A stretch of 59,112 bases of DNA from JAXDJJ01 sp034665745 (lineage in GTDB: Bacteria > Actinomycetota > CADDZG01 > WHSQ01), in assembly GCA_034665745.1 (NCBI GenBank), contig JAXDJJ010000011.1, forward strand, positions 1 through 59,112, read 5' to 3'. Of the stretch, positions 7,586 to 14,950 are shown one piece after another. Positions within the stretch are counted from its first letter, which is position 1; each line of letters opens with the position of its first letter. The notes under the pieces were generated by a model. The model ran no database searches and was not told where the DNA came from. It saw nothing but the letters and a program-made list of their open reading frames with translations. The position numbers and the translations under genes were made by a program.

Positions 7586-8515
7586 ATGTCACGAATCCAG
7601 CGCATCGCGATCCTGTCGATCCTGCTTCTCGTCGTCACCGGCGTGGTGGGGGCATGTGCGAACGATGTCGGTTCTTCCGCAGATATGGGTGCTACAGGGT
7701 CGACCGGGGAGAACGCGGTCGACGAGCCGATGCTCGCACCAGCATCGAGGCCGGAGCACGCCGCCGCGAACACTGTTTCCTACGACACCGGCACGGGCAC
7801 CTCGGGCTCCGGCGGGGGGATCGCCGGCTCGCTCGCCCAAGCTCCCGATGTAGGTCCGAGCGTGATCAAAACCGCGTCGGTGGATCTCCAGGTCGAGCGC
7901 GATGGTCTCCAGGAGGCGACGCGCGATGCGATCGCGATCGCCGGCCGCCTCGGAGGATTCGTTCTCTCGACATCGACATCTGACGACCGGCACGCGTCAT
8001 CGACCGTGGTCGTGCGTGTCCCGGCTCTTGGATTCGAGCGCGCTTTGGCACAACTCGAGGAACTCGGTGACGTCAAAGGCGAACAGATCTCTGGTGAAGA
8101 TGTCGGACAGCAATTCGTCGACCTCGAAGCGCGGCTTCGCAATCTCGAAGCGCAAGAGACCGTGATGCTGCGGCTTATGGGCGAGTCATCGTCGGTCAGC
8201 GACTCGATCCGGGTTCAGCACGAACTCGACGGGATCCAGCTCGAGATCGAAAGGTTGACCGGTCGGCTCCGCTATCTCAAGGACCAGACCGACATGGGCA
8301 CGATCAGCATCTCGTTCCTCGAAGTCGGAGCTCCGGTTCCCAACCCACCTTCAGGCGTCCTCGCGGACGCATGGCAACGCGCGGTCGATCTTGCCCTTGG
8401 TGTGGTAGCTGCGTTGATCGTAGGTACCGGGATCGTGGTGCCGTTGGCGATCCTCGTTGCGCTTGCGTTCCTCGGGTTCCGCGCTGTGAGGCCTCGCCTT
8501 ACCTCTAGTTCGTGA
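7586..8515 (+). CDS. DUF4349 lipoprotein
   Basis: A 309-residue envelope lipoprotein. The signal peptide ends in the lipobox VVGAC, so Cys about 20 is lipidated. After a low-complexity linker comes the DUF4349 domain: KTASVDLQVERDGLQEA, AGRLGGFVLSTSTSDD, VVRVPALGFERALAQLEELG, an amphipathic coiled coil around 175-230 (DLEARLRNLEAQE, ELDGIQLEIERLTGRL) and MGTISISFLE. One or two hydrophobic helices close the protein near 265-300. Function is unknown; homologues are often membrane-stress proteins. ATG 7586 has AAGGGGG at four bases; the frame is open upstream to 7529, but that part is not protein-like. It converges on the HD-GYP gene with an 11-base overlap. Confidence 0.88.
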   Translation: MSRIQRIAILSILLLVVTGVVGACANDVGSSADMGATGSTGENAVDEPMLAPASRPEHAAANTVSYDTGTGTSGSGGGIAGSLAQAPDVGPSVIKTASVDLQVERDGLQEATRDAIAIAGRLGGFVLSTSTSDDRHASSTVVVRVPALGFERALAQLEELGDVKGEQISGEDVGQQFVDLEARLRNLEAQETVMLRLMGESSSVSDSIRVQHELDGIQLEIERLTGRLRYLKDQTDMGTISISFLEVGAPVPNPPSGVLADAWQRAVDLALGVVAALIVGTGIVVPLAILVALAFLGFRAVRPRLTSSS

Positions 8516-9629
8516 TCGAGAGAGGGGTTTCTGGGGCGGGGATCACTACGCGATCCAAGGTCTCCTCGCGTATCTGAAGAACCTGGTCCATGGAATCGAC
8601 GAAGAGGTCGAACAACTCCGGATCGAAGTGCGTGCCGCGGCCGGCGCGCATCATCTCGAGCGCCTCGCCCAACGAGAAGGCTTTGCGGTAAACGCGGTTG
8701 CTAACCAAGGCATCGAAGACGTCGGCGATCGCTGCAACGCGGCCCTCGAATGGGATCTCGTCGCCTTTCAGACCGCGGGGGTAACCGCTGCCGTCGAGGT
8801 GCTCGTGGTGGGTCAACGCGATCAGGGCCGCGAGGTTCAAGAGCTCCCAGTCCGAACCCGAGAGGATCTTGTGGCCGATCTCGCAGTGGCTGCGCATGAT
8901 CTCGGCCTCTTCCGCGTCGAGAGGACCAGCTTTGAGCAAGATGCTGTCGGGGACACCGATCTTGCCGACATCGTGCATGACGCTCGCCGACCGGATGAGG
9001 TCGCAATCCCTGTCATCTTTCCCTGCTAGCCGCGCGATCAGCTCGCAGTAGCGGCTCATGCGTTCCGTGTGTCGCTGGGTCTCGTCATCACGGAACTCAG
9101 CCGCGATCGCCAACCTGTGGATCGTTTCTTCGCGCGAGTGCCTGAGGGTCTCGTGTGCTTGCTCTAGCTCTTGGATGGCCTTCCACAGTTCCTGCGTCCG
9201 TTCCTTAACGAGATCTTCGAGGCGCTCGCGGTGGTTCCGGTTCTCGATCTCGAGTTGCCGGCGACGAAGAGCATTCGTAACGTTGATCAGGATCTCGTTC
9301 GCTTCGAAGGGCTTGATCACGTAGCCGTAGGCACCCATGTGGAGTGCTCGATTGGCGAGGTCGGCGTCATCGACACCCGTCACCATCAGCGTCGCGGTGT
9401 CTCGGTAGCTCCTAGCCACCTCTTCGAGGAGATCGATCCCCGAGCTACCGGGCATCTCGACGTCGCTCAGGATCAAGGCGAACTCCTCGTCCTTGAGCTT
9501 CTCCTTGGCTTCTTCCGCGCTGATCGCGGTAGAGCAGTCGTAGCCACCCGCACTTAGGACGCGAACCAGGAGCTTCAGGCTCAGCTCGTCGTCGTCTACG
9601 ACCAGCAACCTCTCGCGTGGCTCGTTCAT
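8505..9629 (-). CDS. Response regulator with HD-GYP domain
   Basis: A 374-residue two-component response regulator with a predicted cyclic-di-GMP phosphodiesterase output, RpfG-like. The receiver domain (about 8-120) has acidic VVDDDE at 10-15, phospho-acceptor Asp56 (LILSDVEMP) and Lys106 (VIKPF). A coiled-coil linker (125-170) leads to the HD-GYP domain with HD at 219-220, HCEIGHKIL, THHEHLDGSGYPRGL (GYP at 282-284) and the downstream FEGRVAAIADVFDAL. All catalytic motifs look intact. Its ATG overlaps the stop of the hybrid kinase gene by four bases, so the kinase is the probable partner. The C-terminal tail of about 40 residues has no recognised motif. Confidence 0.95.
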   Translation of the reverse strand: MNEPRERLLVVDDDELSLKLLVRVLSAGGYDCSTAISAEEAKEKLKDEEFALILSDVEMPGSSGIDLLEEVARSYRDTATLMVTGVDDADLANRALHMGAYGYVIKPFEANEILINVTNALRRRQLEIENRNHRERLEDLVKERTQELWKAIQELEQAHETLRHSREETIHRLAIAAEFRDDETQRHTERMSRYCELIARLAGKDDRDCDLIRSASVMHDVGKIGVPDSILLKAGPLDAEEAEIMRSHCEIGHKILSGSDWELLNLAALIALTHHEHLDGSGYPRGLKGDEIPFEGRVAAIADVFDALVSNRVYRKAFSLGEALEMMRAGRGTHFDPELFDLFVDSMDQVLQIREETLDRVVIPAPETPLSITN

Positions 9630-12349
9630 GAGTCCAGCACCTCTCGCACTTTCAGAAGGAGCTCATCCTCGGTGAATGGTTTCTGCAGGAGAACCACATC
9701 TTCCTTCACGCCGCCTCCGGTTGGAACCATCGCGTCGTTGTAGCCGGACATGTACAGAACCTTGATGTCTGGAACGAGCTGGGACATCCTCCTGCTCAGT
9801 TCGATCCCTGACATGTGCGGCATGACCACGTCGGAGAGCAAGAGGCGAACCGGTTCGAACCCCTCGAGGGCGGTTTCGAGGGCCTCGTTGCCGCTCGCGG
9901 CCACCATCACGTTGTAGCCGTGGTTCGTCAGGATGCGATGTGCCAGAGCCCGCACCGCACTCTGGTCCTCGACGATCAGCACGGTTTCGCCCCCGCCTTC
10001 TACGGGAGTTTCCGCGTCGGAGCGTGGGGCTTGGATCTCCTCGACCGTCACCGGGATGTGGATCGTGAACGTCGTGCCGATCCCCTCGGTTGAATCAACG
10101 GCGATGTGACCTTTCGATTGCTGGATGATCCCGTAGACGGTGGCTAGACCAAGCCCGGTCCCAACTTCTTTCGGTTTGGTGGTGAAGAACGGCTCGAACG
10201 CGCGTTCGCGGACATCCGGGGACATGCCGCTGCCGGTGTCCATCACTTGTAGCCGAACGTGGGGGCCGGCGGTGAGGCCAACCTTCCTTGCCACGGCAGC
10301 CTTGTCGAGGTCGACGGTCGACGTCGTGATCGTGATGGTTCCTCCACCAGACATGGCATCCCGAGCATTGATCGCGAGGTTCAACAGGACCTGCTCGATC
10401 TGGCCAGGATCTGCTTTGATTCGGTGGAGGGGTTCCTCGAGGTCGACGCGGAGGACGACGTCTTCACCGATCGAACGCTTCAGGAGTTTCTCGACACCTG
10501 CGATCACGGTGTTGAGGTCAACCACCTGGGGGGTGGGGATCTCGCGGCGACTGAAGATAAGAAGTTGACGCGTGAGTGAAGCGGCGCGCTCTGCTGCGAG
10601 CTTGATCTCAGCAACGTCCTCTTTCAAAGCCTGGTCACCCTCGACCGCCTTCATGACGAAGCTGGAGTAATTGAGCATCACCGACAGGAGATTGTTGAAG
10701 TCATGCGCGATCCCGCCGGCCAACCGTCCGACAGTTTCAAGCTTCTGGGCCTGGTGGAGCTGTGCCTGGAGAGACTCCTTCTCCTCCAGAGCCTGGGCTC
10801 GCTCGGTGACATCCCGGATCACCTTCGCGTAGCCCTGGAGGTCGCCGGACGCATCCCATATAGGTGACATCAGCACCTGCGCGAGGTATCGGGAACCATC
10901 CTTGCGGACCCGCCATCCCTCGACCTCAGACGTGCCCGTGTCCCTCGCCTTCTCCAATTCCTTCTCGAGGGTCGTTCCCGCATCCTCGTGCGGGTAGAAG
11001 CGCGTCACGTGTTGTCCGATGATCTCGGCGGCTTCGAAGCCGGTTATCCGTGTTGCCCCGGCGTTCCAACTGATGATGCGGCCTTGGGTGTCGACCATGA
11101 AGATCGCGTAATCCTTCACGGCTTCGACCATCAGCCGGAAACGTTCGCGTTCCACGGAGACCTCGTCTGAAAGGCGCCTCGCCCCGATCGCTAGCGACAA
11201 CTCGTTAGCCAGGGCTTGGAGCAGCCGCCCATCGCCTTCGTTGAACTCTCCGGCCCCCGACCGTTCCTGGACGATCAAGCACCCGACCGCAAGGTCGTCG
11301 ACAAGGATGGGCACTGCGATCATGTTCGTCCCCGGCGGAGCCTCCGCCAGAAGCGCTTTGTCGTCCAGTCTCGTTCCCAACAAGACTGGCGATGAGTTGG
11401 AGCGGAACTGTTCCATCAGTAAGAGGAACGAATCTCCATCGACCTGCTCCATGTCGGCGATCAACTCACCGGCTCGGACGCCCGATCGTTGCACCCCTTT
11501 GCCCCCCTCGAGCAACACCAGTGCTTCTTGCGCCGAAACCATCTCGGCCACAGCGATCAAGAAGCCCTTCAACGAAGGACCAAGATCCGGAGCTCCAGCG
11601 AGTGCCTGACTAGCCGCGTGCAGTCGCTCGACCCTCTCGCGCTCGTGACTTTGAGACACCATCGCCCGATATCCGAAGTACAAGGCCGTGAGAGGAAGGG
11701 GGAAAAGGACGATCGTCCAGGTGGCCGTCAACAGCGCGGCGGTGAAGAACAGCCCAAGGGTGATGCTCCCGCCGAGATTGATCAACGCGGCAGGTCTGAC
11801 CTCGTTCAGGAACTCGAGGACAGACCCTCGGCGCGCTAGCCGGAAGCCGAGTGCAACGAAGATGTGTGTGAGGACTGCGAACAGAACGACCGCGAAGGTC
11901 GCGACAAACGCGTTCCGGATCGTGAATGTCCCCGTCCCATCATTCAGGAGCGCCCACAAAGCCGCCGCTAGGCCTGCGGCCACTCCGTACTGTGCGACGT
12001 TGAAGGCCTCTTTGACTGGGGTCGCCTTCCAGAACCCGGCTCGTGCGCTCCCCATGGCGATCGCAGCCGCGAGGATGGTTTGGCCGCTGGACAGCGTCAC
12101 GAGGATCGGGAGAAGGATCGCTTCGCCCGAGCTCAGCCCCCACCGCACCGACTCGTCGTAGAAGGACAGCGCTATGTACTCGGTGACGAAGAAGAGGGCA
12201 GTCAATACCAGCCAGGTGCTCCAGCCGGACGTGTTCCCGTCGGTACCGGCAGTGAAGGATCGAACCAGCATCGCGGCCATCACCGCGCCGAGACCCACGA
12301 CGTACGCTGTAAATCCGACAGGTGAACGCGCCCGTTCTATCTGAACCAC
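9626..12349 (-). CDS. Hybrid sensor histidine kinase (7 TM-GAF-PAS-HisKA-HATPase-REC)
   Basis: A 907-residue membrane sensor kinase. About seven hydrophobic helices occupy residues 8-230. They are followed by a GAF domain (about 245-390), a PAS domain (400-515, FMVDTQGRIISWN), HisKA with phospho-acceptor His549 (GGIAHDFNNLLSV), HATPase (DTGSGMS, GTGLGLATVYG) and a C-terminal receiver with LLLSDVVMP and QKPF. I use GTG at 12349, preceded by a G-rich run. The frame is open 75 codons further, but that part is antisense-like low complexity lying over the end of the protease gene. It lies 25 bases downstream of the secreted protease and overlaps the HD-GYP regulator (ATGA). Confidence 0.92.
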   Translation of the reverse strand: MVQIERARSPVGFTAYVVGLGAVMAAMLVRSFTAGTDGNTSGWSTWLVLTALFFVTEYIALSFYDESVRWGLSSGEAILLPILVTLSSGQTILAAAIAMGSARAGFWKATPVKEAFNVAQYGVAAGLAAALWALLNDGTGTFTIRNAFVATFAVVLFAVLTHIFVALGFRLARRGSVLEFLNEVRPAALINLGGSITLGLFFTAALLTATWTIVLFPLPLTALYFGYRAMVSQSHERERVERLHAASQALAGAPDLGPSLKGFLIAVAEMVSAQEALVLLEGGKGVQRSGVRAGELIADMEQVDGDSFLLLMEQFRSNSSPVLLGTRLDDKALLAEAPPGTNMIAVPILVDDLAVGCLIVQERSGAGEFNEGDGRLLQALANELSLAIGARRLSDEVSVERERFRLMVEAVKDYAIFMVDTQGRIISWNAGATRITGFEAAEIIGQHVTRFYPHEDAGTTLEKELEKARDTGTSEVEGWRVRKDGSRYLAQVLMSPIWDASGDLQGYAKVIRDVTERAQALEEKESLQAQLHQAQKLETVGRLAGGIAHDFNNLLSVMLNYSSFVMKAVEGDQALKEDVAEIKLAAERAASLTRQLLIFSRREIPTPQVVDLNTVIAGVEKLLKRSIGEDVVLRVDLEEPLHRIKADPGQIEQVLLNLAINARDAMSGGGTITITTSTVDLDKAAVARKVGLTAGPHVRLQVMDTGSGMSPDVRERAFEPFFTTKPKEVGTGLGLATVYGIIQQSKGHIAVDSTEGIGTTFTIHIPVTVEEIQAPRSDAETPVEGGGETVLIVEDQSAVRALAHRILTNHGYNVMVAASGNEALETALEGFEPVRLLLSDVVMPHMSGIELSRRMSQLVPDIKVLYMSGYNDAMVPTGGGVKEDVVLLQKPFTEDELLLKVREVLDS

Positions 12350-12374
12350 CCCGCCCCCGTTTGGTGTGAAGGGT

Positions 12375-14177
12375 TTATTGCCAGCCGGCTGCGTACCAGG
12401 CGCTCTGCCAACTGGTGGCACGCCATGATGCGCCATCCCAGTCGACCGCCCTCCAAGATGCGCCTTCCCAGTCGGAGTTCCGCCACGAGGCTCCTCGCCA
12501 CGATGCACCATCCCACTCCGTCGCACGCCATGAAGCACCGCGCCAGCTCGCGCCGGTCCAGTCGTTGGCTGCAAAGGTGGTCGTAAGCCACGACGTCACA
12601 TCCCAGCCGAGGGTGGTGTACGTGACGCTGCTCCACGGGATCAAACCGCCGAGGTCGAGCACGCTCGATGTCCGCGCCTCACTCTTACGAGGAGCAGAGT
12701 TCTTCCTTTCCAAGAGCCGGAGGCCTCCACTCTTGGTCTGGGCCTTGTACTCACCGGCCAGGGGCAGCTGACCAACGGCGCTTTGCACGTCGATGGTGAG
12801 GGTGCCTCGTGCCCCCTGCAGGGTCCCGAGGCCAGTGGAGCTCGCCAGGAGTCCGCCAAGGAGGCCGGACTGATTCGCTTGAGCGGTGGACGTACTGCGG
12901 GTCGCGGCGTACGCATCCACCAAACCTTTGCCGACCGCATTCTGGTCACGGTCTGCGATCTGGCGGGTGGTGTTCATCAACCTGTACTTCACCTGGTTGG
13001 GATTCAAGGATGGGTTCGCTTGAAGGATCTGGGCAACGATCCCGGTGACGGTTGCAGAAGACATCGAGGTTCCGGTGCCACGGAAGTAGCTGGTAGCAAC
13101 CGTGCTGTCTGCACCGAACTGTTGGTCGATCGCGCTGCCGGGTGAACGCAGCGAGATGGTGTGGACACCGGGAGCAACGAGATCCGGCTTCGCCAAACCG
13201 TTAGACCTCGTTGGGCCACGGCTCGAGAAGACAGGCACGCGATCGTCACCGATGGCGACCGTTCCCTCGTCGTTCGACGCACCGACGGTGATGACGAAGG
13301 GATCGTCGGCCGGCTTCAAGATGGTCTTGGAGTTAGGGCCCGAGTTTCCTGCGGACACCACAACTGCGATCCCAGCCTTCCATGCCTGCTCGACGGCATA
13401 GTTGAGAGGGGAGGTCCTGTAATCCTGCCCGGAGTCCGTTCCGAGGGACAGGTTCAGGGCACGGATCCCATAGGCCTTGCGGTGGGACACGGTCCACTGG
13501 ATCCCCGCGAGGATGTTCGAGATATCGGTGGCTCCATCGAAGCCGGCGACCTTGACCGAAACGATGTTCGCGGCGGGGGCCGTGCCTTTGTATGAGCCGC
13601 CAGAAGATGCACCGTCGCCGGCGATGAGACCAGCCATGAAGGTGCCGTGCCCAAACGTGTCTTGGCAATCGGCCTCGGTTCCGGCTTCGCTCGAGAGGTC
13701 CTCACAATGGACGACGCGCCCGGCCAGATCGGGGTGAGCCGCGTAGACACCTGTATCGAGCAGCGCAACCGTCACACCCGCACCGGTAACACCCTCCGCC
13801 CACAGTCGATCTGAACCCGCGTTGGCCGGAATGCGGTTGGGGTTCAACGTGTAGTCGTCACCCTGGAATGCAACGAGCTGGTTAGGGGTGGTCTGGTAGA
13901 TGCTCGGCATCGCGTCCAGCTGCTCGACCCGGTCGGCCGGCACGCTTGCTTCCACGCCGCGGATGATCGGAAGACTCCTGGTCACGGTGCCGCCTACGGC
14001 ACCAACAGCTTGTCGAAGCCCGGACTGACCACCGAAGCCCTGCACGATCACTGAAACGCTCGGGGCGCTCGGCGCCGCAGCTGCCAGACTGAACGAGAAC
14101 ATCGTCGCCAACAGAAGAAGGCTTGCTCCCGTGACGGTGCGCCGGTTCATGCTCAGTGCGACATTCTCTGGGTACAA
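12375..14177 (-). CDS. Secreted subtilisin-like serine protease with Trp-rich GASWR repeat tail
   Basis: A 600-residue exported S8 protease. It has a signal peptide (about 14-35), an inhibitor-I9-like propeptide (41-105) and a catalytic domain with Asp141 (LLDTGV), His177 (TFGHGTF), oxyanion Asn278 (SAGNSG) and Ser371 (GTGTSMSS). A linker with beta character is followed by a tail at 539-600 in which GASWR occurs six times and 13 of 62 residues are Trp. The TTG at 14177 has GGAAGG seven bases upstream; ATG at 14150 is the alternative and lacks a site. The histidine kinase follows 25 bases downstream on the same strand, so the three reverse-strand genes may form one unit. Confidence 0.9.
   Translation of the reverse strand: MYPENVALSMNRRTVTGASLLLLATMFSFSLAAAAPSAPSVSVIVQGFGGQSGLRQAVGAVGGTVTRSLPIIRGVEASVPADRVEQLDAMPSIYQTTPNQLVAFQGDDYTLNPNRIPANAGSDRLWAEGVTGAGVTVALLDTGVYAAHPDLAGRVVHCEDLSSEAGTEADCQDTFGHGTFMAGLIAGDGASSGGSYKGTAPAANIVSVKVAGFDGATDISNILAGIQWTVSHRKAYGIRALNLSLGTDSGQDYRTSPLNYAVEQAWKAGIAVVVSAGNSGPNSKTILKPADDPFVITVGASNDEGTVAIGDDRVPVFSSRGPTRSNGLAKPDLVAPGVHTISLRSPGSAIDQQFGADSTVATSYFRGTGTSMSSATVTGIVAQILQANPSLNPNQVKYRLMNTTRQIADRDQNAVGKGLVDAYAATRSTSTAQANQSGLLGGLLASSTGLGTLQGARGTLTIDVQSAVGQLPLAGEYKAQTKSGGLRLLERKNSAPRKSEARTSSVLDLGGLIPWSSVTYTTLGWDVTSWLTTTFAANDWTGASWRGASWRATEWDGASWRGASWRNSDWEGASWRAVDWDGASWRATSWQSAWYAAGWQ
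12378..12560 (-). repeat. GASWR coding repeat of the S8 protease
   Basis: This stretch encodes units of the form (D/E)W-x-GASWR, sometimes followed directly by a second GASWR. Six GASWR copies can be read, with codons varied enough that the DNA repeat is imperfect, so selection probably acts on the protein. The unit length alternates between about five and ten residues. Confidence 0.85.
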
Positions 14178-14413
14178 GTCCTCGCCTTCCGAAAGATCCT
14201 GTGCGGATAGCTAGTTCTGTTCGCTCCTTCACAATCGGACGCGAGGGCAGAATCCTGAAGAGTTTCTGGGGGTCAATCTGGGCGCTGGGCCGCGCTATCT
14301 GCGCCTGAACCGGGGACGGCATTTGTCCGTTTCCCCCGCGACCGGGTAACTAGTTATCTGTTCTCCGAGGGTCATGGTCGGCAAGGGTCGGGGGCCGAGG
14401 CGATGACTAGTCA

Positions 14414-14431
14414 CCGACGTTCTCGAGGATC
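14414..14431 (+). repeat. Direct repeat copy 1 upstream of the receiver gene
   Basis: CCGACGTTCT followed after two bases by AGGATC. The same two blocks recur at 14500-14520 with a five-base spacer, 86 bases further on. Together they suggest a duplicated regulatory site. Confidence 0.4.
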
Positions 14432-14499
14432 GGACATTTCGGGTGCCCAGGTGATACCGATTCCATTCCTACTCGCTATGCAGCTAACGGACGCCGTTC

Positions 14500-14520
14500 C
14501 CGACGTTCTTAGTGAGGATC
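14500..14520 (+). repeat. Direct repeat copy 2 upstream of the receiver gene
   Basis: CCGACGTTCT, five bases, AGGATC. The AGGATC arm is also complementary to GATCCT at 14531-14536, so a hairpin can form about 20 bases before the start of the receiver gene. Confidence 0.4.
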
Positions 14521-14554
14521 CAAAAAAGCTGATCCTTCCCGACGAGGAGGCCGC

Positions 14555-14950
14555 ATGGCACGCATCTTGGTGGTTGACGACGACACGCAGGTCAGAAAGC
14601 TCGTTGCCCGAGTACTGACCGACGACGGTCATGCCGTGCTTGCGGTAGGGGATGGGCAGCAGGGGATCAGTTACTTCTTTGCCATGAAGCCCGACATCAT
14701 GATCCTCGACCTTGCTATGCCTGGCACGGACGGCTTCAGTGTGCTTCGTTGCGTTAGGGAAGACGCGATCAAAGCCGGCTCGAGGATCATCATCCTCAGC
14801 GCGGGAACGGAGTCGCGCATCGTGCGGTCTTACGAGTTAGGAGCCGACCACTACATCTGCAAGCCCTTCGTGATCGAAGAGATCTCCGAAGGGGTTGCTC
14901 AGGCTTTGAGCTTGCGCTCGAACCAGTCGAGGATCACCTCGAACCTTTGA
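14555..14950 (+). CDS. Stand-alone receiver-domain protein (CheY-like)
   Basis: A 131-residue single-domain response regulator. It has acidic VVDDDT at 6-11, the phospho-acceptor Asp in MILDLAMPGTDG (about residue 53), a Ser in IIILSAG and Lys in CKPF near 107, so phosphorylation chemistry looks intact. There is no output domain; it may act by protein-protein contact or as a phosphate relay, and the hybrid kinase 2.2 kb away is a possible donor. ATG 14555 has GAGGAGG four bases upstream. Its last 52 bases overlap the end of the convergent S9 peptidase gene. Confidence 0.92.
   Translation: MARILVVDDDTQVRKLVARVLTDDGHAVLAVGDGQQGISYFFAMKPDIMILDLAMPGTDGFSVLRCVREDAIKAGSRIIILSAGTESRIVRSYELGADHYICKPFVIEEISEGVAQALSLRSNQSRITSNL

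Larger units (their letters stand above)
14178..14554. other. 377-base intergenic region between divergent S8 protease and receiver genes
   Basis: No protein-like frame is convincing here; a 71-codon frame at 14403 runs into the receiver gene in another phase and looks like a shadow. The region holds a G/C-rich foldable stretch at about 14314-14340 (GGGGACGG ... CCGTTTCCCC), a direct repeat pair upstream of the receiver gene (14414 and 14500) and presumably both promoters. I looked for a cyclic-di-GMP or cyclic-di-AMP riboswitch core on the protease side and could not match one. Confidence 0.5.

Noticed and set aside
12378..12560. Tandem DNA repeat or CRISPR-like array
   Set aside because: The repeats are imperfect at DNA level and in frame within the S8 protease; no conserved spacer/repeat lengths exist.
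12350..12574. N-terminal extension of the hybrid kinase frame by 75 codons
   Set aside because: It lies over the antisense side of nothing useful: it overlaps the same-strand GASWR repeat of the protease in another frame, reads as Gly/His/Pro low complexity, and GTG 12349 sits just before the first membrane helix.
14210..14400. Possible cyclic-di-GMP or cyclic-di-AMP riboswitch upstream of the S8 protease
   Set aside because: G/C-rich foldable sequence is present, but I could not match the conserved cores of GEMM-I/II or ydaO/yuaA motifs.
14403..14618. 71-codon plus-strand frame before the receiver gene
   Set aside because: It runs into the receiver gene out of phase, has no ribosome binding site and no recognisable motif.
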